Positions 8,172 to 19,679 of a stretch of DNA of 52,536 bases are shown here, in pieces (the first letter of the stretch is position 1; every line of letters starts with the position of its first letter). The notes under the pieces were generated by a model. It had not been told where the DNA came from. It saw only the letters and a program-made list of their open reading frames with translations, and made no database searches. This stretch comes from Desulfocurvus sp. (GTDB lineage Bacteria > Desulfobacterota > Desulfovibrionia > Desulfovibrionales > Desulfovibrionaceae). The stretch lies in the NCBI GenBank assembly GCA_020692325.1, contig JAIMKR010000003.1:1-52536 (forward strand), written 5' to 3'. Both the position numbers and the translations under genes were made by a program.

Positions 8172-8564
8172 ATGCAAAAGGATCCCGATAATCTGCCCGC
8201 CAACGCTCTGCTCGCCACGCCGGAGGCCGAGACCGATCTTTCCGCCCTTCCCTGGAATCCGCACCCGAGTTTCCGGGGAGTGTCGCTCAAGCATCTCGTC
8301 ACGGGCGCGCAAACAGGCGGCGCGCTCAGCGCGCATCTCGTGCGCATCGAGGCTGGGTGCGAGCTGAAGTCCCACGTCCACGCCGGCAGCCTGGAGCTGC
8401 ACGAGGTGGCGCGCGGCACTGGGGAATGCAGGATCGGGGAGAAGGACGTGCGTTACGCTCCTGGCGTCTGCGGGCTCATCCCGGCCGGAACGCCGCACTG
8501 CGTGAGGGCCGATGCCGGAGAAGACCTCTACATCCTCGCCAAGTTCGCCCCGTCGCTCCTGTAA
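8172..8564 (+). CDS. Small cupin-domain protein
   Basis: 130 residues forming a single cupin barrel. The metal-site pattern is recognisable: KSHVHAGSLELHEV corresponds to motif 1 (HxH...E), and PGVCGLIPAGTPHCV to motif 2 with its histidine. Such proteins can be metal-dependent isomerases, lyases or sensors, and no substrate can be assigned. The start has AAAAGGAG eight bases upstream. Its 3' end overlaps the AraC-type regulator gene by 53 bases in another frame, so the two are very likely co-transcribed. The cupin may be the regulator's target or accessory, but this is inference. Confidence 0.8.
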   Translation: MQKDPDNLPANALLATPEAETDLSALPWNPHPSFRGVSLKHLVTGAQTGGALSAHLVRIEAGCELKSHVHAGSLELHEVARGTGECRIGEKDVRYAPGVCGLIPAGTPHCVRADAGEDLYILAKFAPSLL

Positions 8565-9414
8565 CGACGCCGGGGACGGGGCCGGCCTCCGGCTGCTCTG
8601 CGCGCCGGAGTTGCCAGGGGTCTGCCTCGCCCTGGCGCGTGGGAGCCTGGCCGTCCAGCCGCGCCACGTCCACGACTCGCTGACCCTCGGACTGGTGACC
8701 GCGGGGGCGCGGCGCATCGAGACGCCAGGGCGCGCCGGGCTGGTGCGCGCGGGGGAGATCTACGCCCTGCAGCCGGGTCTGGCCCATGGCTGCGCGCCGA
8801 TGAACGGACCATGCTCGGCCATGGTCTTCAGCATCGCGCCCGCGGCGCTGCCCGTGGAGCTGCTGGCCGCCGCCCCGCCCATGCTGCTGATCGATGACGT
8901 TCTCCGGCGGGACGCGCTGCGTCTGGCCGAGGCCTTCGAAACCAACGCCGGCGCGCTGGAGCGGCAGTCGCTGTTCGCCGACATGCTGGAGCGTTTGACG
9001 GAACTCGTCCATGGCGGAGAGCTGGCCGCCCGGCCATTGCGCCCGGGGCCGCTGGACGCGGCCGTGCGCCGGGCCAGGGAGCTGCTGGAAGCCGAGGCGG
9101 ACGGCGCGGGCATAAGCCTGCGCGAGCTGGCCGAGGCCTGCGGGGCGGAGATGTTCGCGCTGCACCGGGCCTTCACGCGGGCGTTGGGCCTGCCGCCCCA
9201 CGCCTTTCAGACGCACCTGCGCCTGCGCCGGGCCAAGGCGCTGCTGCGCGCGGGGGTTAATCCGGCCGAAGCCGCGCTGATCGCCGGGTTCTGCGATCAA
9301 AGCCACATGCACCGGCACTTCACGCGACTGGTGGGCTTCACACCCGCGCAATACGCCCGCGCGCACCAAGTCCGACGCGGAACGGCCGCGCCTTCCGGCG
9401 ACGACGAATCCTAG
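8512..9414 (+). CDS. AraC-family transcriptional regulator with cupin sensor domain
   Basis: 300 residues. Residues about 25-130 form an AraC-type N-terminal cupin (QPRHVHDSLTLGLVTAG, RAGEIYALQPGLAHGC). The C-terminal 100 residues are a double helix-turn-helix: ISLRELAEACGAEMFALHRA for the first, AEAALIAGFCDQSHMHRHF with VGFTPAQYARAH for the second, matching the AraC/XylS signature. The cited start lies 53 bases inside the cupin gene and has only a weak ribosome site; no better in-frame start is evident. It converges on the minus-strand O-methyltransferase gene, and the two stop codons share the palindrome CTAG at 9411-9414. Confidence 0.85.
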   Translation: MPEKTSTSSPSSPRRSCNDAGDGAGLRLLCAPELPGVCLALARGSLAVQPRHVHDSLTLGLVTAGARRIETPGRAGLVRAGEIYALQPGLAHGCAPMNGPCSAMVFSIAPAALPVELLAAAPPMLLIDDVLRRDALRLAEAFETNAGALERQSLFADMLERLTELVHGGELAARPLRPGPLDAAVRRARELLEAEADGAGISLRELAEACGAEMFALHRAFTRALGLPPHAFQTHLRLRRAKALLRAGVNPAEAALIAGFCDQSHMHRHFTRLVGFTPAQYARAHQVRRGTAAPSGDDES

Positions 9415-10001
9415 ACCTTGCGGCAGATGAGCAGGCCGGAGCCGATGGGGACGAGGACCGCGTCCACGCGCGCGTCCATCTCGGCGTCGTCCAGGAAGCC
9501 CTGAAACTCCGATGCGCGTTCGATGGCGTCGCCAATGGCGACGACGCCACCGGAGGGCAGCAGGGAGAGCGCAGCCTCGTAAGCCTCGCGGGCCATGGAG
9601 GGCTCGGCGTCGATGAAGCAGAAGGAGATGCCCGCGACTCCGCCAAGCCCGGTGAGACCGTCGGCCTCGCGCAGCTCCACGAAATCCAGCACGTCCCCCG
9701 CCTCGAGGCAGTGGCGCGCCAGCGTGGCCTTGTTCGGATCCCGTTCGAAGGTGACGAGGCGGCGCTGCGTGGCCCGGCAGGCCAACGCCAGCCACAGGCC
9801 GGAATAGCCACCGCCGGATCCGAGTTCGACCGCGTCGCCTGGGGGACAGCTGGCGAGCAGGATGGCCAGCAGCTTGCCGGCTTCCGGAGAGACCTGCCTC
9901 AGCTGGCGCGATTCGTCGGCCCCCTGGGCTTGCCGCCAGCCTTCAAGCGCCTTCAGGTGGCCCTGGGTCACTTCCACGGCCTGTGTGATGTCGCGAAACA
10001 T
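9411..10001 (-). CDS. O-methyltransferase-like class I SAM methyltransferase
   Basis: 196 residues. The SAM-binding motif AVELGSGGGYSGLWLAL is near residue 57, followed by TFERDPNKATLARHCLEAG (motif II, acidic residue binding the SAM ribose) and SFCFIDAEPSMAREAYEAAL (metal/substrate loop). This arrangement is that of the family-3 O-methyltransferases (COMT/CCoAMT-like), although the metal-binding DxxK is modified to DAEPS. Substrate unknown. The start has a CCGGAGG site seven bases upstream; the longer reading to 10244 has neither ribosome site nor similarity. It lies 89 bases downstream of the histidine kinase gene on the same strand. Confidence 0.75.
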   Translation of the reverse strand: MFRDITQAVEVTQGHLKALEGWRQAQGADESRQLRQVSPEAGKLLAILLASCPPGDAVELGSGGGYSGLWLALACRATQRRLVTFERDPNKATLARHCLEAGDVLDFVELREADGLTGLGGVAGISFCFIDAEPSMAREAYEAALSLLPSGGVVAIGDAIERASEFQGFLDDAEMDARVDAVLVPIGSGLLICRKV

Positions 10002-10090
10002 GAAAACCTCCGGGGGAGATGGTTGCGGCGTGGCCGCACCAGCCGCTTTTACCCGCAATCGCCCCGGACGGAAAGGGAAAAGCGCTTCGA

Positions 10091-12748
<2,658 letters not shown>

Positions 12749-12861
12749 GGCGGCCTCGGATTTCGCACCGAAGACGATGCGTCGATCCCGCAGGGGGAGA
12801 AGAGACGTCTCGATTCTACGTAGCAGAATACCCGAACGTCGCGCGAAACGCAAGGCGGCGT

Positions 12862-14076
12862 TTAAGCGGTGCGGTTCTCCAGGCGGTAGATGTAGGCTTC
12901 AATGTCGTCATCCGCGCCGGCGGGCGTCGGTTCGGCCATTTCGTCGCGTCCGGGCATCTCGTCCGGCTCCATCCCATCGACCAACGGACGCGATCCCGGA
13001 GGCGTGGATTCGTAGTCGAACAGCGGTGAATCGTATTCATCCAACCCGGAGGCGTCCGGCTCCGGCATGCGGGGCTGCGGCGGCGTGAACTTCCTGCGGG
13101 CGGCCAGATATTCGTCGCGATAGGAGGCGAAGGTGAACATGCCCTTGTCCTTGCAGCTTTGCAGATACCCGGCCAGCTGCGAAAGCTTGTCCTCGCGGAT
13201 GATGTTGGCGATGGCGCGCGTGTTGCGCAACACCGAGAGCAGCGGCACGGAGTAGCGCAGGCGCGGCATGTACGCCAGTTGCTGGATGATGATGCCGGCC
13301 AGGCTGTGGGCGATCTGCAGGCGCGTGTGCTCGTTGCCGTCCGAGCCGGTGAGGTTGCACATGCGGTGCAGCGCCTCCTCGTGCGAGCCGGCGTGCATGG
13401 TCGTGATGACCAGATGCCCGGATTCCGCGGCGTCCAGCGCCAGCTGAATGGTCTTGGGCGCGCGCATTTCACCCACAACGACCACGTCCGGGGCCTGACG
13501 CAGAACGTCCAGCAGACCCTGTTGGTAGCTGTGGAAGTGCTTGCCCAGCTCGCGCTGTTCGATGAAGGCCTTCTTCGAGGTGAAGATGTACTCGATGGGG
13601 TCCTCCAGGGTGACGACGTGGCAGGCCCTGGCGTTGTTGATCTCGTTGATGAGCGCGGCGATGGTGGTGGTTTTGCCGCTGCCGGTGGAGCCGCAGATGA
13701 GCAGAAGCCCGGACTTGAGCCCGCAGAAGTCGCGCAGCGAGGGATGCAGGTTCAAGGTGTCGAAGTCGGGCACGGAGTTCGGCAGGAAACGGATGGCCAG
13801 GCTGGCCCCGCGGTGCGAGCTGAACACGTTGATGCGCACGCGCCGTCCGCCGATACTCAGGGCGAGGTCCGTGGACCAGTGCTCACGCAGACGACGCTTC
13901 TGCCGCGCGTCGAGCAGGTTCTCCACGAGGACGTCCACGTACTGCGCGGAGAGCACCTGCTGTTGGAAGAAAACCTGGCCGTCGCGACGACAGGCCAACG
14001 GCTGATCGCCCACGATGTGCAGATCGGAAAAACCGCGCTCGTAGCAGGCGGCTATGATCTTGAGGAAAGTCTCCAT
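12862..14076 (-). CDS. PilT-like type IV pilus / secretion ATPase
   Basis: 404 residues. N-terminal PAS-like domain typical of PilT (CYERGFSDLHIVGDQPL), then the ATPase core: Walker A GSTGSGKTTT (129-138), Asp box VTLEDPIEY, Walker B VVVVGEMRAPKTI, and His box HLVITTMHAGSHEEALHRM. Canonical PilT has GEMRD and TLHT at the last two sites; here they are GEMRA and TMHA, a noticeable deviation. The last 80 residues are a proline- and acid-rich tail not found in ordinary PilT. No pilin assembly genes are adjacent; a prepilin peptidase gene is 7 kb away. PilT itself powers pilus retraction, but for this protein only the family is safe. Confidence 0.8.
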   Translation of the reverse strand: METFLKIIAACYERGFSDLHIVGDQPLACRRDGQVFFQQQVLSAQYVDVLVENLLDARQKRRLREHWSTDLALSIGGRRVRINVFSSHRGASLAIRFLPNSVPDFDTLNLHPSLRDFCGLKSGLLLICGSTGSGKTTTIAALINEINNARACHVVTLEDPIEYIFTSKKAFIEQRELGKHFHSYQQGLLDVLRQAPDVVVVGEMRAPKTIQLALDAAESGHLVITTMHAGSHEEALHRMCNLTGSDGNEHTRLQIAHSLAGIIIQQLAYMPRLRYSVPLLSVLRNTRAIANIIREDKLSQLAGYLQSCKDKGMFTFASYRDEYLAARRKFTPPQPRMPEPDASGLDEYDSPLFDYESTPPGSRPLVDGMEPDEMPGRDEMAEPTPAGADDDIEAYIYRLENRTA

Positions 14077-14297
14077 CGACGCACATCCCGTGCTGACGCC
14101 TGGCGCGCGGCGTCGCGCCCCAGTCGGCCCCGGCCGCACCCTTCCATGGGGCGGCCTCCCTGGCCGGGGCGGAATCTACTGTTTTCATCTATGGGATGCA
14201 ATGTTCAACCGATGTCTTTCCCGAAAAACGGTTCCTGAAAGGTGGGAAAGTCCAGGGCGCAAGACGTTCCCCCGGCGCTGACGGTCGGGAAATCGCC

Positions 14298-14747
14298 TCA
14301 GCGGGCGATGAGCACGGGACAGCGCGCGGCGGAGAGCACACGGTGGGCGGAACTGCCCACCAGCATTCCGCCGAGATCGGAAAGACCACGCGATCCCATG
14401 ATGACGAGGTCGTAATCGCCGTTCCCGGCCTCGTCCACGATGACGTCGCCAGGGCGTCCCTCGCGGATGAGCACGGCCGGTTCGCCCACCAGCTCGCGGA
14501 AGCGGGCCACATAGGGCGCGAGGAGGACCTCCGCCGCCTTCACGTATTCGGCCACGAGTTTTTTGCGGGCGTCCCCGCCGATGAGCATGGGAATATGTGG
14601 ATGGCAGTGCAGCAGGGCCACGCTCGCGCCCTGGGTTTTCGCCAGCCCCAAGGCGTACCGAAAGGCGTGGCGGGAATGTTCGGAGTCGTCGATGGGAACG
14701 AGAAGCTTTTCGAATGTCTTGATGGTGGCGTCCACGGTGTTTTCCAT
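14298..14747 (-). CDS. Universal stress protein, UspA family
   Basis: 149 residues, one Usp domain. Seen: N-terminal strand KLLVPIDDSEHSRHAFRYAL with the ATP-contacting aspartate, and the C-terminal ATP-binding signature GSRGLSDLGGMLVGSSAH with RCPVLIA, which fits G-2x-G-9x-G(S/T). It therefore probably belongs to the ATP-binding class. The start has GGGAGA eight bases upstream. The gene is divergent from the PilZ protein gene, and 221 bases separate its stop from the PilT-like gene. Confidence 0.9.
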   Translation of the reverse strand: MENTVDATIKTFEKLLVPIDDSEHSRHAFRYALGLAKTQGASVALLHCHPHIPMLIGGDARKKLVAEYVKAAEVLLAPYVARFRELVGEPAVLIREGRPGDVIVDEAGNGDYDLVIMGSRGLSDLGGMLVGSSAHRVLSAARCPVLIAR

Positions 14748-14919
14748 GGCAAGTCTCCCCTTCGCTGCCGCGAATTTTCAGGAACGATGCCAGCGGGGTC
14801 ACGGGGAGTCAAGGCGCCCCTGGTCGCCAGGACTTTACAGAACGCCCGCCTCGGGCTATTGCCTCTCCCGGCGGTCGGATTTTTCCCCAACGCCGAATCC
14901 CACTGCGAGAACCAATTAC

Positions 14920-15810
14920 ATGTGCGCCCTCTGGAACGCCCCGAAATCGCGTAACGACCCCGACAAACGCGCAAGCGCCCTCACGGCCGCCATTCTCCGC
15001 GACGCCCTTGATCAACGGGCGAAGTTCCGGCTGGTCTTCGGCTCCGGCGTGACCAGTATGGCGGAAGTGGCGGCCACTCTCGCCTCCTTTGGCGGGGAGA
15101 GCCTCACACTGGAAATTTCGTCCATGACGAAGGCCTCGCAGGCCTTCGTGGGCGCGCCGGTGACCTGTTATCTGCGCCTGCGCGGCGGGGTGGACGAAGC
15201 CGAGAGCTTCCACCAGTTCGCCAGCCACGTGACCGCTGCGGCCATGCGCTCAAACGGCGCGGTGGGCTTCACTCTGGCCATGCCGGCGGAAATCATCCCC
15301 TCGCAGCAGCGCCGCAGCGTGCGCGTGCCGGGCAACGTGGAGCGGCTGCCGATGTTCCTGGTCTGGCGCGAGCTGCCCGCCGGGGCGGACATCACCGCCG
15401 CCACTCCGGTGCTGCGCTGCACCGCCAAGGACCAGCCAACACCGCCGGCCCAGGCCCCCGCCCGCGTGGACAACATCTCGGCCTGCGGCGTGCGCCTGCT
15501 CGTGCACAATGCCCTCATGAGCCGTCAGCTGCCGCGCCAGGAGGCCGGTGAAACCTTCACCTTCTACTTCAAGGCCGTGACCGAGGAGGAGAGCAAGGGT
15601 TTCCTGGCGCAGGCTGTGTTGCGCAACGTCTTCAGCGATCCGCAGGATGGCGTGACCGCCCTGGGGTTCGAGTTCGCCGCCGAGGGACGGCTGAACAAGG
15701 AACGCAAGCTCGTGTGGACGCCGCTCGCCAACAATGAGCTTCCCGGCCTGCCCCCCTTCGTCTTCAAGTGGAACCTGCTCGACTTCTACCGCGACAAGCG
15801 CGTGGAATGA
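14920..15810 (+). CDS. PilZ-domain (YcgR-like) c-di-GMP-binding protein
   Basis: 296 residues. The c-di-GMP signature of PilZ is complete: RRSVR (RxxxR) near residue 129 and NISACG (D/NxSxxG) near residue 186. The N-terminal half (LTLEISSMTKASQAFVGAPV) resembles the YcgR-N/flagellar-brake domain. Proteins of this kind bind cyclic di-GMP and slow or stop flagellar rotation or alter envelope functions. The gene is not in the flagellar block of this window and stands alone; divergent upstream is a universal stress protein gene. The ATG has only a weak GAGA upstream. Function as a brake is inferred from the family. Confidence 0.75.
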   Translation: MCALWNAPKSRNDPDKRASALTAAILRDALDQRAKFRLVFGSGVTSMAEVAATLASFGGESLTLEISSMTKASQAFVGAPVTCYLRLRGGVDEAESFHQFASHVTAAAMRSNGAVGFTLAMPAEIIPSQQRRSVRVPGNVERLPMFLVWRELPAGADITAATPVLRCTAKDQPTPPAQAPARVDNISACGVRLLVHNALMSRQLPRQEAGETFTFYFKAVTEEESKGFLAQAVLRNVFSDPQDGVTALGFEFAAEGRLNKERKLVWTPLANNELPGLPPFVFKWNLLDFYRDKRVE

Positions 15811-16064
15811 CACGCGGACTCAGCGGCCAGACCGCCTCGTGAGGCTGCGGCCATCGCTGGCCATGGTGCGCCCCCGACGGGAACCGCCCTTTCAGCGCTG
15901 GCGATGAGCGATCGAGGCATTGCGCACTTCGCATCGTCCCGGCCCGACGAAGACCAACAGCCGGTGGCTCCGTCGTCCCAGAAGGCCCCCCGACCATTTT
16001 CCTCCACCACTTCGCGACGCCCCACGTTTCCTCGCGCGATACGCGTGCGGATCGGCACGCGGCC

Positions 16065-17438
16065 TCAGCAGCGGGCCACCACGACGGCTAGGCCGCCCTC
16101 GGCCGTCTCCTTGTACTTGCAGTTCATGTCCCGCCCGGTGACGAGCATGGTCTCGATGGCTTGGTCAAGCCCCACCTTGTACTTGGTCGGGGCCACGTCC
16201 GAGGCGATGACGAAGGCCGTGTAGGCCTTGACCACGCTCATGGCGTTGCGTTCGATGCAAGGAATCTGCACATAGCCGCCCACGGGGTCGCAGGTGAGGC
16301 CAAGATGCTGCTCCAGCGCGGTCTCGGCCGCGTTCTCCGTCACCTCCACGGGGCTGCCCGCCGCGTGGGCCACCATGGCCGCCGCCATGGCCGCCGCGAC
16401 GCCGATCTCGGCCTGACAACCGCCCTCGGCTCCGGCGATGGTGGCGTTGTGCTTGGCCAGGAAGCCGACCGCCGCCGCCGCGAGCAGCCCGTCGCGCACG
16501 CCCTGCTCCGGCAGACCCAACCGTGTGCGCATGACGCGCGCGATGGCCGGAATGATGCCGGCCGAGCCGCAGGTGGGCGCGGTGACGATGATGTGCCCCG
16601 CCGCGTTCTCCTCGGCAGCGGCGAAGGCGTAGGCGCACATGAGGCCGATGCCGCTCTCGTGCGTCGGCTGGCACAGGGACTGCGCGCGTTCGAGAAGATG
16701 CCGCGCCTTGCGTTGCAGACCGATGGGACCGGGCAGCGCCCCCTCCACCGCCAGCCCCGCGCTCACGGACTCGTCCATGACGCGCAGAATGGTATCCACG
16801 CCCGCATAGATTTCCGCCTCGTCCGCCCCGGTTATGGCCGTCTCGTTCTCCAACACTATGCGGTGCAGCGGCAGGCCGGTCCTGGCAGCCAGCGCCCGCA
16901 GTTCACGCATGGTGGCGTAGGGGTGGACCGGCGCGCCACGCGTGGGCGTGGGTTGGTCCCTGGTCTGGATGAACCCGCCGCCCAGGGAGGCGTACTCGCG
17001 TTCGAGCACGGGTTCGCCGCCATCGCTGGCCAGCAGCCGCATGATGAGGGTATTCGGACAGGCGTAGGAATGCACCACGGCGTCGAAAAACACGTTGCGC
17101 GCGCTCACAGGCAGGCGCAACGCACCAAGGTCCACATGGCGCTCGGCGAAGGGATCGCGGCCGAGGTCCTCCAGAAATTCCGGCGGACAATCCTCGGGCG
17201 CGCGGCCAAGCAGCCCGGCCAGCACGGTGCGCACGGTGCCATGCCCCCGGCCCGTGGCGGAGAGACTGCCGAACAGCCGCACCTCGACGCCGGCCACGCG
17301 GGCGAGCGCATCGGACGGAAGCCCGCGCGCGACGCGCAGGAAGTCGCCCGCCGCCAGCATGGGGCCTATGGTGTGCGAGCTGGACGGCCCGGGGCCAATC
17401 TTGAACAAATCGAAAACGCTCAGATCGATGGCGGACAT
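16065..17438 (-). CDS. sdaA: L-serine ammonia-lyase, iron-sulfur type, single chain
   Basis: 457 residues. Converts L-serine to pyruvate and ammonia with a [4Fe-4S] cluster. The alpha-beta fusion starts with [20 protein letters not shown], the classical signature. Cluster cysteines are C341 (GGCQAE), C383 (LTCDPVGG) and C394 (IPCIERN), with the same 42- and 11-residue spacing as in the Legionella enzyme. The last residue is a cysteine (VVVARC, C457), matching the C-terminal cysteine that occupies the active-site iron in the Legionella structure. The ATG has GGAAGG upstream. A short hairpin at 16042-16061 follows the stop but lacks a U-run. Likely monocistronic. Confidence 0.95.
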   Translation of the reverse strand: MSAIDLSVFDLFKIGPGPSSSHTIGPMLAAGDFLRVARGLPSDALARVAGVEVRLFGSLSATGRGHGTVRTVLAGLLGRAPEDCPPEFLEDLGRDPFAERHVDLGALRLPVSARNVFFDAVVHSYACPNTLIMRLLASDGGEPVLEREYASLGGGFIQTRDQPTPTRGAPVHPYATMRELRALAARTGLPLHRIVLENETAITGADEAEIYAGVDTILRVMDESVSAGLAVEGALPGPIGLQRKARHLLERAQSLCQPTHESGIGLMCAYAFAAAEENAAGHIIVTAPTCGSAGIIPAIARVMRTRLGLPEQGVRDGLLAAAAVGFLAKHNATIAGAEGGCQAEIGVAAAMAAAMVAHAAGSPVEVTENAAETALEQHLGLTCDPVGGYVQIPCIERNAMSVVKAYTAFVIASDVAPTKYKVGLDQAIETMLVTGRDMNCKYKETAEGGLAVVVARC

Positions 17439-17886
17439 GGGGGATTCCTTCCGGTTGCAACGCCGGCCGGCGGCGACGATTCGCCACGGCGCGCGGTCAG
17501 CCATGGACACTACGCGAACCGGGCCGTTTTCCGCAATATCATTAAACGTGGCGAAACGGGAAAGTGACGCGGAAACGCATCTCCACAGGAGACGGAACCA
17601 GTCGGACGGCAAGGGAATCACGCGCTCAGTCCATAAGGGAATCCCGGCAATGCAGCGTAAGGGACTGGCGGCGTATCTTCCGCAGCACCGCCCCGCCCGG
17701 AGAGCGGAAAGAATGGACGGCTGCGCCGTTAATGGAATCCGCCCAGTGGCCAGGGACGGCGCGGCGCTGTTCACGAAGAAGGAGCGGCAGAGTTTGAAAC
17801 GGAGGCAAGAGGAAAAGCGCCTCCCTTTCCGGCAAAAGGACACAGGCCAGGGCCACATTTCCCCATTCCTCCGCACTCCGGGACAC
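17439..17886. other. Intergenic region upstream of sdaA, no gene seen
   Basis: About 450 bases between the sdaA start and the tRNA-Ser terminator. Open frames here have no recognisable similarity, no good ribosome sites and are arginine/serine-rich in the manner of chance reading of GC-rich DNA. The part near 17535-17545 (catcattaaacg) is AT-richer and could belong to the sdaA promoter, but no convincing -35/-10 pair is visible. Confidence 0.5.
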
Positions 17887-17920
17887 AAAAAAAGGGGTTA
17901 CGACAGATGCCGTAACCCCT
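17887..17920 (-). terminator. Intrinsic terminator downstream of tRNA-Ser
   Basis: A perfect 10-bp stem, AGGGGTTACG (17893-17902) with CGTAACCCCT (17911-17920), and an 8-base loop. Read on the minus strand it is followed by a run of seven U residues (the A-run at 17887-17893). It ends the tRNA-Ser transcript seven bases past the CCA end. Confidence 0.92.
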
Positions 17921-17925
17921 GGATT

Positions 17926-18021
<96 letters not shown>

Positions 18022-18121
18022 AAATGGTCGCGCCAAGCAGGCGCGGTCGAATCCCTTACCCTCCCGCGCCGCGAAATGTCAAGGCGCAAAGGGTGAATCG
18101 CACGATTCTTTGCCGTCGGCC

Positions 18122-19621
18122 TCAACCTTTCTTCTTGCGCGCGCCGGCGGTCTTGGCGCCCTTGGCCGTTTTGGCCGAGGCCGAGGCCCGGCCGGATTTC
18201 GTGGACTTGCCGGGCTTGAAGCCCGTCTCCATCTCACGGCGCGAGCGGCCCAGGCGCGGGGCGCGATTGGTCAGCGGACGCCCCGGCTCCTTCTTCTCGT
18301 GGCTGGAACGGAACACCGCCGACAGCGGGGCCTTCTTGATGCCGAGCAGCTTGCGCAGCTGGCCTTCCAGGTACTTGCCGTAGGCCGAGGTCACGAGCTC
18401 GGCGTCATTGACGAAGAACACGAACATGGGTGGGTCCTCGTCCGCCTGGGTGAGATAGTAGAATTTGGCGCGCCGGCGCTTGATGACCGGCGGCTGATGC
18501 TTGGTGGTGGCCTCGGCCATGGCCCTGTTGAGCTGGCCCGTGCCGATGCGGATGATGCACTCGCGGTGAATGTCCTCGGCCAGCGGCAGGATCTTGTCCA
18601 CGCCCGCCCCGGTGAGGGCCGAGACGTGCAGGACGGGCACGTGCGAGCAGATGCACAAGGCATCGGCATAGGCCTCGCGCAGGTCGGCCGCCCGTTCCCG
18701 GGGCACCAGATCCATCTTGTTCACCGCCACCATGAAGGGGGTGCGCTGGTCGGAAAGATAGGCGATGAGCCGCTTGTCCTGGTGGCTCAGCCCCTGCTCG
18801 GCGTCGAGGACGAGGATGGTCACGTCCGCACGCTTGCTGGCGGCCAACGCCCGGAACACGCTCAGCTTCTCCAGATGGTCGGTGATGACGGAACGCCGAC
18901 GCACACCGGCCGTGTCCACGAAAACGTAGCGCCGTCCGTTCTTTTCAAAGGCCACGTCCACGCTGTCGCGCGTGGTGCCGGCCACGGCGCTGACGATCTG
19001 CTGCGTTTTGCCGACGAGGGCGTTGACCAGCGAGGATTTGCCGGCGTTGGGCCGGCCGAGCATGCACAGTTTGAGGCCGTGCTCCGGGCCGTACACCGGC
19101 TCGGGCTTGAGGAACGGCGCGGCCATTTCCGCCGCGCGCTCGCGCAGATCGGCCAGGCCGAAGCCGTGGGCGGCGGAAACGGAGGTCATGTCGAAGCCCA
19201 GCTCGTGGAACTCGGCCGTGGCCTTGGCCTCCAGCTCCGGGCCGTCCACCTTGTTCACGACGAGGAGCACCGGTTTGCCCGCCGCGCGCACCTTTTCGCT
19301 CACGGCGCGGTCCAGCACGGTGAGCCCCTCACGGCCATCGACCACGAAGAGCACCACGTCGGCCTCGAAGAGCGCCTCGGACGCCTGATCGAACACGAGG
19401 CGGTCGATACCGCCGGTGGACGCGGCATCGGCGTCGGGCAACATACCGCCGGTGTCGATGACGGCGGCGCGGTTCTCGCCCTCCAGCATCTCGCCGTACA
19501 CGCGGTCGCGAGTGACGCCGGCAACGTCATGGGTGATGGACCGGTTCTGCCGGACGAGCCGGTTAAACAGGCTGCTTTTGCCCACGTTGGGGCGGCCGAT
19601 AAGCGCGATGATGGGCAGCAT
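18122..19621 (-). CDS. der: Ribosome assembly GTPase Der (EngA)
   Basis: 499 residues with two tandem GTPase domains, the hallmark of Der, an essential 50S assembly factor. First domain: GRPNVGKSS, DTGGM, NKVDG; second: GRPNAGKSS, DTAGV, NKMDL. The C-terminal KH-like domain follows (PPMFVFFVNDAELV), then a lysine-rich tail of about 50 residues that probably touches rRNA. Start: ATG at 19621 gives the family's usual beginning (MLPIIALIGRPNVG); an in-frame GTG at 19633 adds four residues. The gene is 58 bases downstream of thi4 and is probably the last gene of the DUF4254-gatB-mtnA-thi4-der transcript. Confidence 0.96.
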   Translation of the reverse strand: MLPIIALIGRPNVGKSSLFNRLVRQNRSITHDVAGVTRDRVYGEMLEGENRAAVIDTGGMLPDADAASTGGIDRLVFDQASEALFEADVVLFVVDGREGLTVLDRAVSEKVRAAGKPVLLVVNKVDGPELEAKATAEFHELGFDMTSVSAAHGFGLADLRERAAEMAAPFLKPEPVYGPEHGLKLCMLGRPNAGKSSLVNALVGKTQQIVSAVAGTTRDSVDVAFEKNGRRYVFVDTAGVRRRSVITDHLEKLSVFRALAASKRADVTILVLDAEQGLSHQDKRLIAYLSDQRTPFMVAVNKMDLVPRERAADLREAYADALCICSHVPVLHVSALTGAGVDKILPLAEDIHRECIIRIGTGQLNRAMAEATTKHQPPVIKRRRAKFYYLTQADEDPPMFVFFVNDAELVTSAYGKYLEGQLRKLLGIKKAPLSAVFRSSHEKKEPGRPLTNRAPRLGRSRREMETGFKPGKSTKSGRASASAKTAKGAKTAGARKKKG

Positions 19622-19679
19622 TGGGCGTTCCACATGCCCGGCCGGAGTCGCCCCCGGCCGGGTCTTGTCTTCTGTTCGG

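Noticed and set aside
16042-16061. Hairpin CGCGTGC/GCACGCG as an sdaA terminator
   Set aside because: No U-run follows on the minus strand; it is mentioned only as a possible structure.
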